58,382 bases of DNA. It comes from Calothrix anomala FACHB-343 (GTDB taxonomy: Bacteria; Cyanobacteriota; Cyanobacteriia; Cyanobacteriales; Nostocaceae). Position numbers and translations under genes: made by a program. The DNA lies in assembly GCF_014696435.1 (NCBI RefSeq), contig NZ_JACJQG010000065.1, positions 1-58,382 of the forward strand, read 5' to 3'. Shown piece after piece: positions 44,762 through 53,454 of this stretch. Positions within the stretch are counted from its first letter, which is position 1. Every line of letters begins with the position of its first letter. Under the pieces are notes generated by a model, which saw nothing but the letters and a program-made list of their open reading frames with translations, was not told the DNA's origin and did no database searches.

Positions 44762-46306
44762 TTAGTAACGATAATCAATTGCTGTCACGAAGTTACCATC
44801 TACGCAGATTTTTTTTACGCAGCCATTAAGTATTGCTCGTTTATCTTGAGGATTCAGTCCTTGCCAGTAATTTTTATTAGCAAAAGCCTTAATAATACGT
44901 TCTTTAGCAATTAATGATTCTCTAGATATATTATTAATTGTTCCCAGTGCGATCGCTATTTGTTCTTTGATGTCATTTTTAATTTGTTCTATTGCCGAAC
45001 TTGGTGGTAAGATTTCTAGATTATTCAGCGATGCGCGCAGAGTTTTTACTTCTGGCGGTTCTTCTATTATCGGTGGTTTGTCTGCTTCTACTAAGTTAGC
45101 TAACCGTTCGGCTTCTTGTGATAATAAATCTGCTACTTGAATATCTAATTTTTTTGAAGAAATCATATCTTTATGATTACAATTACCAGCTTTATACAAG
45201 CGACACTGATAATAGTAAATAGCTTGCCCCTGCTTATCTACTCGTTTTGCATGGCGCGTCATGGAACCTCCGCAATGAGCGCATTTAATTAAATTAGAAA
45301 ATGGGTTAACTTCATTATCTTCTCTAGAAGCCCATCGATTATGACGATTACCGCGAATAATTTGTTTAATTTGTTCGTGTTCGGCGCAGGTAATAATGGC
45401 TTCATCATCGTGGGTTCCCCATTTTACCTTCCATTCATCAAAATGTTTGCGCTTTCCCTTAGATTTCACATAAGTATCAAAAGGTAAACCTCCTGCATAA
45501 ACAGGATTAACTAATAAGGCTTTTAAACCAGGAATTGACCATCTTAAACCAGACCAAGGATAACGCAAAGGGTGATTAGCTTTAGCTGGTGTAAAGACAA
45601 TTTTATCTAAGTCTTCATCACTAATAATTCGTGAATATTTTTCTACTTTATTCCAATCAAAAGCTTTTGTTTCTATGCCAAAATCTGAATGCAATTTACG
45701 CACGGTAGCCGCAACGGAACCGCATTCAAAAAAAGTATTAAAAATATATCTAGCTACATCTGATACAGTTAATTCTCTTCGCCCTGCTAACAAGCAAACG
45801 CATGGAGAATTATCCCGTACATATTTATCATTGTGAATGCGGTATCCTAATGGTGCAACTCGGTGGCTTTTCCCCTGGGTAACGCGATGACGGCGTTCGC
45901 TTTTTAATCTCTCCGTTACCATTCTCACTTCAAATTTAGCAGCAGCCAGCAACATATCAATGGTTAATTCTCCGCCCAGACTGTCGGGATCAACTCCTTG
46001 ATCTAAAGCGATGAGTTTAATTCCTTTAGAGCGTAATACCTCTAACAGTGAATAAAATAAACGGGATGATGAACCAATGCGATCGATGCGGGTAAATTGC
46101 AGAGATATTACCTTACCTTTTGCAGATGTCTTCAAATCATTAATTAATTGTTGTAACCCTTCCCTAACTTCCGTTGTCCGTGACTGAATATCCCAGTAAA
46201 CTTTGGAACAACCAGCATTTTGCAAGCGTTCTATTTGTTTACGCAATGCACCTTTATCTGTTTGCTGCTCCTCACCGCTAACCCTTGCATAACCCCAACT
46301 TTCCAT
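44762..46306 (-). CDS. xisF: Large serine recombinase of the fdxN element (XisF)
   Basis: A 514-residue protein from the ATG at 46306; the longer frame starts at a TTG (46324) and adds six residues. The N-terminal resolvase domain begins MESWGYARVSGEEQQTDKG with the catalytic Ser in YARVS and conserved Arg in FTRIDRIGSSSR. A recombinase domain follows (about 180-300), then a zinc ribbon (IKCAHCGGSMTRH ... YYQCRLYKAGNC) and a helical C-terminus. In Anabaena PCC 7120, XisF excises the fdxN element during heterocyst development and its gene lies beside nifS, reading away from it, exactly as here. The start lies 48 bp from the attachment core, so its upstream sequence changes when the element circularises. 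xisH and xisI, its known helpers, are not found next to it. Confidence 0.92.
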   Translation of the reverse strand: MESWGYARVSGEEQQTDKGALRKQIERLQNAGCSKVYWDIQSRTTEVREGLQQLINDLKTSAKGKVISLQFTRIDRIGSSSRLFYSLLEVLRSKGIKLIALDQGVDPDSLGGELTIDMLLAAAKFEVRMVTERLKSERRHRVTQGKSHRVAPLGYRIHNDKYVRDNSPCVCLLAGRRELTVSDVARYIFNTFFECGSVAATVRKLHSDFGIETKAFDWNKVEKYSRIISDEDLDKIVFTPAKANHPLRYPWSGLRWSIPGLKALLVNPVYAGGLPFDTYVKSKGKRKHFDEWKVKWGTHDDEAIITCAEHEQIKQIIRGNRHNRWASREDNEVNPFSNLIKCAHCGGSMTRHAKRVDKQGQAIYYYQCRLYKAGNCNHKDMISSKKLDIQVADLLSQEAERLANLVEADKPPIIEEPPEVKTLRASLNNLEILPPSSAIEQIKNDIKEQIAIALGTINNISRESLIAKERIIKAFANKNYWQGLNPQDKRAILNGCVKKICVDGNFVTAIDYRY

Positions 46307-46353
46307 AACAGCGCATAGACACAACCTTTATTATATTTGATAGTGAATACTGC

Positions 46354-46358
46354 TATTC
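46354..46358. mobile_element. fdxN-element attachment core (TATTC), right border
   Basis: The pentamer TATTC lies exactly where a frame matching the C-terminus of FdxN begins. TATTC is the known recombination core of the PCC 7120 fdxN element. All sequence to the left, at least to base 1, would then be element DNA. The left border, the 5' part of fdxN and nifB lie outside the window. Confidence 0.75.
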
Positions 46359-46416
46359 TCAGAAATTCTCTGAGCAGTTACAAAAGCGTCAACCCCAGGT
46401 GAACTATGAGGGATAA
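46354..46416 (+). pseudogene. fdxN: 3' fragment of fdxN (interrupted, restored by excision)
   Basis: From the TATTC core the frame reads YSQKFSEQLQKRQPQVNYEG and stops at TAA (46414-46416). This resembles the polar, Lys/Gln-rich tail of heterocyst FdxN, a bacterial-type ferredoxin encoded between nifB and nifS. The fragment has no start codon or Fe-S cysteine cluster of its own; those are in the 5' part beyond the element. Excision by XisF should rejoin the halves in heterocysts. The position, 147 bp before nifS, fits. My match to FdxN rests on memory of the family tail and on synteny. Confidence 0.72.
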
Positions 46417-46563
46417 AATATAAGGGATGAAGTATTGAATCTAGAATTCCACGGAAAAATAAGGCAGAGATGCTCAAACTGCCTGTGAAAGACTAGCTTG
46501 ATACTTCACCTTTCTCCCTTCATCTTTCATCTTTGATAATTCATAATTCCTAAATTAAAGCCA

Positions 46564-47778
46564 ATGCAAAGCAACTGCATTTATCTCGATAATAATGCCA
46601 CCACAAAGGTAGATCCAGAAGTTGTAGAGCTGATATTGCCCTACTTAACGGAATATTACGGCAATCCCTCTAGTATGCATACCTTTGGCGGACAACTTGC
46701 CAAAGCCGTGAAAACAGCAAGAGAACAACTTGCAGCCCTTCTGGGAGCAGATGAGTCAGAAATTGTCTACACTAGTTGCGGTACTGAAGGTGATAATGCA
46801 GCAATTCGCGCTGCACTGTTGGCACAACCAGACAAACGCCACATTATTACAACTCAAGTTGAACACCCAGCAGTACTGAATGTCTGCAAACAATTAGAAA
46901 CCCAAGGTTACAGTGTTACCTATCTTTCAGTAAATCGTCAGGGACAATTGGATCTCAATGAGCTAGAAGCTTCCTTGACAGGTAACACAGCTTTGGTAAC
47001 CACGATGTATGCCAATAACGAAACTGGCGTGGTTTTCCCCATCGAGCAAATTGGCTTACGTGCCAAAGAATATGGCGCTTTATTTCACGTTGATGCGGTG
47101 CAAGCAGTGGGTAAAATCCCCCTGAATATGAAGAATAGCACCGTAGATATGCTGACACTATCAGGTCATAAAATACACGCACCTAAAGGTATTGGTGCTT
47201 TGTATGTGCGACGCGGTGTGAGATTCCGTCCCTTCTTAATTGGTGGACATCAAGAACGCGGGCGGCGTGCCGGAACAGAGAACGTTCCAGGGATTGTTGC
47301 TCTCGGTAAAGCTGCCGAACTGGAAATGTTACATTTAGAAGAAGCGACTAAGAGAGAAAGAAGGCTGCGCGATCGCCTAGAACAAACCTTACTCGCTCAA
47401 ATCCCTGACTGTGAAGTTAACGGCGATACAACACAGAGATTGCCCAACACCACTAACATCGGCTTCAAATACATTGAAGGCGAAGCCATTCTGCTACTAC
47501 TAAACAAATACGGTATCTGTGCCTCATCCGGTTCAGCTTGTACATCTGGCTCTTTGGAACCTTCCCACGTATTGCGGGCAATGGGCTTACCCTACACCAC
47601 TTTACATGGTTCCATCCGCTTTAGCCTCTGTCGCTACACCACAGAAGCCGAAATCGATCAAGTAATTGCGGTTATGCCAGAAATTGTCGAACGTTTGCGT
47701 GCCCTTTCACCCTTCAAAAATGATGAAGCTGGCTGGCTGCAAGCGCAAGAACAAACATTGCTAGGGACTAGGGGCTAG
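46564..47778 (+). CDS. nifS: Nitrogenase-associated cysteine desulfurase NifS
   Basis: A 404-residue PLP enzyme that takes sulfur from cysteine for nitrogenase Fe-S clusters, working with NifU. The start is IYLDNNATTKVDPEVVE; PLP contacts include TEGDNAA and HVDAVQAVGK; the PLP lysine is in LSGHKIHAPKGIG; the active-site Cys is in ASSGSACTSGSLEPSH. Length is normal. It follows the fdxN remnant and precedes nifU by 166 bp, with a heptamer repeat between. In heterocysts it should be read from the nifB promoter after fdxN is restored. Confidence 0.96.
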   Translation: MQSNCIYLDNNATTKVDPEVVELILPYLTEYYGNPSSMHTFGGQLAKAVKTAREQLAALLGADESEIVYTSCGTEGDNAAIRAALLAQPDKRHIITTQVEHPAVLNVCKQLETQGYSVTYLSVNRQGQLDLNELEASLTGNTALVTTMYANNETGVVFPIEQIGLRAKEYGALFHVDAVQAVGKIPLNMKNSTVDMLTLSGHKIHAPKGIGALYVRRGVRFRPFLIGGHQERGRRAGTENVPGIVALGKAAELEMLHLEEATKRERRLRDRLEQTLLAQIPDCEVNGDTTQRLPNTTNIGFKYIEGEAILLLLNKYGICASSGSACTSGSLEPSHVLRAMGLPYTTLHGSIRFSLCRYTTEAEIDQVIAVMPEIVERLRALSPFKNDEAGWLQAQEQTLLGTRG

Positions 47779-47837
47779 GAGCTAGGGATTAGGGACTAGA
47801 GGTTAGGAGCTAGAGTATGAAGAATTTTCCTAATTCC

Positions 47838-47911
47838 CAATGCTCAATGCCCCATGCCCCATGCCCCATGCCCCATGCCCCATGCCCAATGCCCAATGCC
47901 CAATGCCCAAT
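47838..47911. repeat. Short tandem repeat (ATGCCCC/ATGCCCA)n between nifS and nifU
   Basis: About ten heptamers in series, first CCCCATG then CCCAATG versions. It forms most of the nifS-nifU gap. Confidence 0.9.
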
Positions 47912-47944
47912 CTAAAATCCAAACTCTAAAATCCTAAATCGGCT

Positions 47945-48862
47945 ATGTGGGACTACACAGATAAAGTATTAGAATTGTTTTACAATCCCAAAAATCAGGG
48001 AGTCATCGAAGAAGCTGAAGAAACTGGGGTGAAGGTAGCGACTGGGGAAGTAGGAAGCATTGCTTGTGGTGATGCTTTAAGACTACACCTGAAAGTTGAA
48101 GTCGCTAGCGATAAGATTCTTGATGCCCGCTTTCAAACCTTTGGCTGCACAAGTGCGATCGCATCTTCCAGCGCTTTAACCGAAATGATTAAGGGTTTAA
48201 CTCTAGATGAAGCCCTCAATGTATCGAATAAAGACATTGCAGAATATCTGGGCGGATTGCCAGAAGCAAAAATGCACTGCTCTGTCATGGGACAAGAAGC
48301 CCTAGAAGCAGCTATATATAATTATCGTGGCATTCCCTTGGCGGCTCATGATGACGATGATGAAGGCGCATTAATTTGTAGCTGCTTTGGTATCAGCGAA
48401 TCCAGAATTCGGCGCGTGATTTTGGAAAATAACCTCACTGATGCGGAACAGGTAACAAATTATGTGAAAGCTGGTGGCGGATGCGGTTCCTGTTTAGCGA
48501 ATATTGATGATATTATTAAAGAAGTTCAGCAAGAAGCCGCAACACCTGCAATCAACAACTACGGCGTGAAAGTTGCAACCGATATTGCTACTGGTAAACA
48601 ATCACAACTCGGACTCACGAATGTGCAAAAGATTGCACTGATTCAAAAGGTCTTAGATGAAGAAGTCAGACCCGTTCTGATTGCTGATGGTGGAGATGTT
48701 GAACTTTACGATGTTGACGGCGATCGCGTCAAGGTTCTGCTTCAAGGAGCATGTGGTTCTTGTTCTAGCAGCACAGCAACTCTCAAGATTGCCATAGAAG
48801 CCAGATTGCAGGATCGTGTCAGCAAGAACCTGATAGTTGAAGCCGTCGAGCCACTGCTATAA
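47945..48862 (+). CDS. nifU: Fe-S cluster scaffold protein NifU
   Basis: A 305-residue three-domain scaffold. The N-terminal IscU-like domain (1-130) has cluster cysteines in SIACGDALR, FGCTSAIASS and MHCSVMGQEA. A central ferredoxin-like domain (about 140-190) has CSCFG and GGCGSC for a permanent [2Fe-2S]. The C-terminal Nfu domain (about 225-305) has ACGSCSSST. It assembles and hands clusters to NifH and others. All cysteines expected for full-length NifU are present. It lies between nifS and glbN, same strand. Confidence 0.96.
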   Translation: MWDYTDKVLELFYNPKNQGVIEEAEETGVKVATGEVGSIACGDALRLHLKVEVASDKILDARFQTFGCTSAIASSSALTEMIKGLTLDEALNVSNKDIAEYLGGLPEAKMHCSVMGQEALEAAIYNYRGIPLAAHDDDDEGALICSCFGISESRIRRVILENNLTDAEQVTNYVKAGGGCGSCLANIDDIIKEVQQEAATPAINNYGVKVATDIATGKQSQLGLTNVQKIALIQKVLDEEVRPVLIADGGDVELYDVDGDRVKVLLQGACGSCSSSTATLKIAIEARLQDRVSKNLIVEAVEPLL

Positions 48863-49053
48863 AGCTTTACGCACCACACAAATACACCTAATGTGCAAGA
48901 CTCTAAGAAACAGAAAGTAGGATTTGACCGAGACAATTCACTTCGCATCAATGAATTAAATCCTACCCACAACAGACAGCTTAAGCACATAGGCAAGTAT
49001 TCAACGCCTAATTGCGATTTCCATAATCCAACTCGCTTCAAAGGAATGAGGAT

Positions 49054-49410
49054 ATGAGCGCACTGTACGAAAAAATTGGCGGACAAGCAACTCTCGATAA
49101 AGTAGTTGCAGATTTACACAAACGCATCCAAGCAGACAGCAGCGTGAATACTTTCTTCGCTAAGACAGATATGGCGAAGCAACGCGGTCACTTTGTTGCA
49201 TTCGTAGCTCAGTTACTCGAAGGGCCCAAGCAATATGCAGGTCGCCCAATGGACAAAACCCATACTGGTATGAACATCCAGCCCCAACACTTTGATACCA
49301 TTGCTAAACACCTCAGCGATGCAATGGCAGCCAATGGAGTATCTGCTGATGATATCAGCGCTGCAATGGCTCGCGTTTCCAATGTCAAAGGCGCTATTTT
49401 GAACAAGTAA
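49054..49410 (+). CDS. glbN: Cyanoglobin (group I truncated haemoglobin)
   Basis: A 118-residue truncated haemoglobin. It begins MSALYEKIGGQATLDKVVADL, contains MAKQRGHFVAFVAQLLEGP, and has the proximal haem-binding His in DKTHTGMNI. The ending KGAILNK matches Nostoc GlbN. In Nostoc commune glbN lies between nifU and nifH, and the protein binds oxygen tightly under nitrogen-fixing, low-oxygen conditions; the same position is seen here. Not all heterocystous strains carry it. Spacing is about 190 bp after nifU and about 320 bp before nifH. Confidence 0.92.
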   Translation: MSALYEKIGGQATLDKVVADLHKRIQADSSVNTFFAKTDMAKQRGHFVAFVAQLLEGPKQYAGRPMDKTHTGMNIQPQHFDTIAKHLSDAMAANGVSADDISAAMARVSNVKGAILNK

Positions 49411-49505
49411 TTGGACTTGATGATTGATTGTTGACGAAGAGATTCAGTCAAGTTCTACCAGGTGTTTCTATCTGAATCATAAGTATTTGTAAAGTGCGTA
49501 ATTAC

Positions 49506-49540
49506 CTTTGTTAATAGTCATTTCATGGCTATTAACAAAG
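49506..49540 (+). promoter_or_regulatory. Perfect 12-bp stem-loop in the nifH leader
   Basis: CTTTGTTAATAG (49506-49517) pairs perfectly with CTATTAACAAAG (49529-49540) around an 11-base loop. It lies about 190 bp before the nifH start. Stem-loops at the 5' ends of processed nifH transcripts are known in Anabaena and are thought to stabilise the mRNA. It could instead end glbN transcripts, although no T-run follows. Confidence 0.65.
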
Positions 49541-49566
49541 AATAAAAGAAAAAAAATTTAATTTGA

Positions 49567-50619
<1,053 letters not shown>

Positions 50620-50693
50620 GCTCAGTAAGCAAAGTTTTAGGAAAAGGGAATACCTACATCACTTCCCTTTTACCTTTGATCTAATTTCTATCC

Positions 50694-50746
50694 CCCACGG
50701 GGACGAAGAGTCCCCAACCCCATAGGGGAAATCCCCTACCCTGACT
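50694..50746. repeat. G/C-rich hairpins between nifH and nifD
   Basis: CCCACGGGGACGAAGAGTCCC and CCCCATAGGGG-type palindromes in the nifH-nifD gap. They may act as attenuator or mRNA-stability structures, consistent with more nifH than nifDK message in many diazotrophs. Confidence 0.5.
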
Positions 50747-50779
50747 ATCCCGGTTCCTTAGGAGCAAGAGAGACTAGAA

Positions 50780-52177
50780 ATGACTCCTCCAGAAAACAAG
50801 AATATCGTTGACGAAAGAAAAGAACTAATTAAAGAAGTTCTCCAAGCCTATCCCGAAAAAGCAGCTAAAAAACGGGAAAAGCACTTAAATGTATACGAAG
50901 AAGGTAAGTCTGACTGCGGCGTTAAGTCTAACATCAAATCTTTACCTGGTGTAATGACCGCTCGTGGTTGTGCTTATGCAGGTTCTAAAGGTGTGGTTTG
51001 GGGCCCTATTAAGGACATGATCCACATCAGCCACGGGCCTGTAGGTTGCGGTTACTGGTCTTGGTCTGGTCGTCGTAACTACTACATTGGTACAACTGGT
51101 GTTGATACCTTTGGTACCATGCACTTCACCTCTGACTTCCAAGAAAGAGACATCGTTTTCGGTGGTGACAAAAAACTCTTAAAGCTGATTCAAGAACTCG
51201 AAGTACTATTCCCCCTCAGCCGTGGTGTTTCTATTCAATCTGAATGTCCCATCGGTTTGATTGGGGATGACATCGAAGCCGTAGCTAAGAAAGCAGCTAA
51301 AGAAATCAACAAGCCTGTTATTCCTGTACGTTGCGAAGGCTTCCGTGGTGTGTCTCAGTCCTTGGGTCACCACATTGCTAACGACCAAATTCGTGACTGG
51401 GTATTCCCCAGAGCCGACCAAGCTAAGAAAGACGGTACACTGCCTTTCGACTCTACTCCTTATGACGTAGCTATTATTGGTGACTACAACATCGGTGGTG
51501 ATGCTTGGGCTAGCCGGATTCTGTTAGAAGAATTAGGCTTACGTGTAGTTGCTCAGTGGTCTGGTGATGGCACCATCAACGAAATGATGCTGACACCAAA
51601 CGTAAAAATTAACCTCATCCACTGCTACCGGTCGATGAACTACATCAGCCGTCACATGGAAGAGAAGTATGGTATTCCCTGGTTAGAATACAACTTCTTT
51701 GGGCCTACTAAGATTGCTGAATCCCTCCGGGAAATCGCTTCTAAGTTTGACTCTAAGATCCAAGAAAACGCTGAGAAGATCATTGCTAAGTACCAGCCCA
51801 CAATGGATGCGATTATTAAGAAATATCGCCCCCGTTTGGAAGGTAAGACCGTCGCTATGATGGTTGGTGGTCTACGTCCTCGCCACGTTGTACCCGCTTT
51901 CCAAGATTTGGGTATGAGAATGGTTGGTACTGGTTATGAGTTCGCTCATAACGACGACTACAAACGTACCACTCACTACATCGAAAACGGCACCATCGTT
52001 TACGACGACGTTACCGCTTACGAATTTGAAGAGTTTGTTAAAGCACTCAAGCCAGATTTGATTGCTTCTGGTGTGAAAGAGAAGTACGTATTCCAAAAGA
52101 TGGGTCTTCCTTTCCGTCAAATGCACTCTTGGGATTACTCCGAACCTAGCAATTGTTCTGAGAACTGGCGACTCTAG
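50780..52177 (+). CDS. nifD: nifD 5' part (nitrogenase MoFe alpha chain), interrupted by the nifD element
   Basis: Encodes the first 454 or so residues of NifD, up to RQMHSWDYS, then 11 residues read from element DNA ([11 protein letters not shown]) and a stop. P-cluster cysteine regions ([42 protein letters not shown]) and the His ligand of FeMo-co in MHSWDYS are present. The final 40-50 residues, starting after SWDYSG in uninterrupted genes, are missing. The 11-bp core GGATTACTCCG sits at the break. Without excision no complete MoFe alpha chain can be made; in heterocysts XisA-type excision should rejoin the gene. The rest of nifD, nifK and the recombinase gene lie to the right of the window. 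Confidence 0.96.
   Translation: MTPPENKNIVDERKELIKEVLQAYPEKAAKKREKHLNVYEEGKSDCGVKSNIKSLPGVMTARGCAYAGSKGVVWGPIKDMIHISHGPVGCGYWSWSGRRNYYIGTTGVDTFGTMHFTSDFQERDIVFGGDKKLLKLIQELEVLFPLSRGVSIQSECPIGLIGDDIEAVAKKAAKEINKPVIPVRCEGFRGVSQSLGHHIANDQIRDWVFPRADQAKKDGTLPFDSTPYDVAIIGDYNIGGDAWASRILLEELGLRVVAQWSGDGTINEMMLTPNVKINLIHCYRSMNYISRHMEEKYGIPWLEYNFFGPTKIAESLREIASKFDSKIQENAEKIIAKYQPTMDAIIKKYRPRLEGKTVAMMVGGLRPRHVVPAFQDLGMRMVGTGYEFAHNDDYKRTTHYIENGTIVYDDVTAYEFEEFVKALKPDLIASGVKEKYVFQKMGLPFRQMHSWDYSEPSNCSENWRL
52132..52142. mobile_element. nifD-element attachment core GGATTACTCCG, left border
   Basis: Exact match to the 11-bp direct repeat at which XisA excises the nifD element in Anabaena PCC 7120. The nifD frame departs from the conserved protein right after it. 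The window runs 6.2 kb into the element without reaching the other copy. Confidence 0.93.
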
Positions 52178-52180
52178 CAG

Positions 52181-52376
52181 GTTTTTTGGCGGTGGGAGAA
52201 AAAAGTGTCTATTTCTAGCCTAAATTTAATTTATAGCGTTATCTACTAACAACCTTTTTTGATACTTGAGACAATATAACCCTGATTCTGTCTGGTTTTG
52301 AGATTTGGCTGGCATGAGTCTTAAATTAAAACTGTTAAGTTAAAAACTAATTTAAATGACATTTTTTAGATTAAAT
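52181..52376. repeat. Long direct repeat, copy 1 (nifD-element edge)
   Basis: About 196 bp starting 38 bp after the nifD core. It matches 53198-53394 with roughly 14 differences by eye and the same orientation. The two copies flank the toxin-antitoxin pair. Not coding. Confidence 0.92.
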
Positions 52377-52451
52377 AGTATAGTATCGGATTATTTTTAT
52401 AATATATGATAAATCAGTAAGGCATTTTAGTAAGATTAAGGAGTAATACTT

Positions 52452-52691
52452 TTGGCTAAGAAAGTTACTATCACTATTGATGATGACATTCTTGCTTTTA
52501 TTGACCGCAAGGCTGCCTCAGTTGGAGATACGCCTAACCGCAGTAGCTATATAAACTCTGTTTTAGCAAAACACCGTCGTACTGTTTTGGAAGCAGAAAT
52601 GATCGCAGCGCTCAAAGAAGATGCCAAAAATCCTGAATATCAAGCAGAGATAGCAGCTTGGGATTCTGTTGCTGGAGATGGTATTGAATAA
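52452..52691 (+). CDS. Ribbon-helix-helix antitoxin (MazF partner)
   Basis: A 79-residue protein. The start is a TTG at 52452, preceded by a strong ribosome site AAGGAG at 52438-52443. The N-terminus KKVTITIDDDILAFIDRKAA is a ribbon-helix-helix DNA-binding motif (beta strand then helix), followed by NRSSYINSVLAKHRR. The acidic C-terminus (EDAKNPEYQAEIAAWDSVAG) is the likely toxin-binding part. It should repress its own promoter and neutralise the MazF-like toxin. Its stop codon overlaps the toxin start (TAATG), so the pair is translationally coupled. Confidence 0.87.
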   Translation: MAKKVTITIDDDILAFIDRKAASVGDTPNRSSYINSVLAKHRRTVLEAEMIAALKEDAKNPEYQAEIAAWDSVAGDGIE

Positions 52692-53047
52692 TGCCAAATG
52701 GTATTTTAGCTTATCGACGCGGGGAAATTCGCTGGGTAAAACTTGATCCAACAGTGGGTGCAGAAGCCCAAAAAACACGTTCTTGTCTAATAGTTCAAAA
52801 TGATGTGATGAATCAATATGGTTCTTTAACTATTGTGATGCCATTTCGACCGGGAACGAAAAATGCTCCTTATGTAGTAAACGTTAAAGCTACAACCAAC
52901 AATGGTTTAGACCAAGACCGTTATATTGATGTTGCACAAATTCGCAGTGTTGATAATAGTCGGATATTGGGGTTGATCGGAATTTTGGAAAATGAATATT
53001 GGGAAACAATTCGTGCTGCGTTAGATATAGTCTTGAATTTTGAATGA
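52691..53047 (+). CDS. MazF/PemK-family endoribonuclease toxin
   Basis: A 118-residue protein with the MazF start RRGEIRWVKLDPTVGAEAQKTRSCLIVQND; the Arg in TRSC and the later Thr/Ser correspond to catalytic-site positions. Other family blocks are VMPFRPGTKNAPYVVNV and GLDQDRYIDVAQIRSVD. Such toxins cut single-stranded mRNA at short sequences. It overlaps the antitoxin stop by one base. The pair lies at the very edge of the nifD element and could act as an addiction module holding it, though in heterocysts the element is lost from the chromosome. Confidence 0.9.
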   Translation: MPNGILAYRRGEIRWVKLDPTVGAEAQKTRSCLIVQNDVMNQYGSLTIVMPFRPGTKNAPYVVNVKATTNNGLDQDRYIDVAQIRSVDNSRILGLIGILENEYWETIRAALDIVLNFE

Positions 53048-53121
53048 AACGTGTTTGCTTTCGCTAATAATGTTGAAGATATCATTAGACCTCTTGCAAA
53101 AAGAGTTTTGAAAAAGGTCGT

Positions 53122-53173
53122 CATATTTCAGGCATTATGAGAAATGCGATCGCTAAATAAATTTAGCGATCGC
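53122..53173. repeat. 37-bp repeat with HIP1 palindrome, copy 1
   Basis: CATATTTCAGGCATTATGAG through GCGATCGCTAAAT (53122-53158), then an inverted continuation ATTTAGCGATCGC (53161-53173) making a long hairpin. The 37-bp part recurs exactly at 54133-54169. Confidence 0.85.
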
Positions 53174-53197
53174 TCTTAGAACTTGCAATCCTACCAT

Positions 53198-53394
53198 GTT
53201 TTTTAGCGGCGGGAGAAAAAAGCATCTATTTTCTAGCCTAAATTTAATTTACAGCGTTATCTACTAACAACCTTTTTTGATGATTGAGACAATATAACCC
53301 TGATTTTGTATGGTTTTGAGATTTTGCTGGCATGAGTTTTAAATTAAAACTGTTAAGTTAAAAACTAATTTCAATAACATTTTTTAGATTAAAT
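53198..53394. repeat. Long direct repeat, copy 2
   Basis: Second copy of the 196-bp repeat at 52181-52376, after the toxin gene. Spacing between copies is about 1.0 kb. The copy is followed by HIP1-rich sequence, not by an attachment site. Confidence 0.92.
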
Positions 53395-53454
53395 GGCGCG
53401 ATCGCCCAGCTAGTTTTCTAGTGAAGGCGATCGCGTGATGGAGAATGCCATCCT

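Noticed and set aside
44762-46306. Phage-type integrase of an unrelated island
   Set aside because: Position beside nifS, orientation, length of 514 residues and the adjoining fdxN tail all match XisF.
47838-47911. Possible CRISPR array (regular short repeats)
   Set aside because: The units are contiguous heptamers with no spacers, typical of cyanobacterial short tandem repeats; the same applies to 18812, 24652 and 40640.
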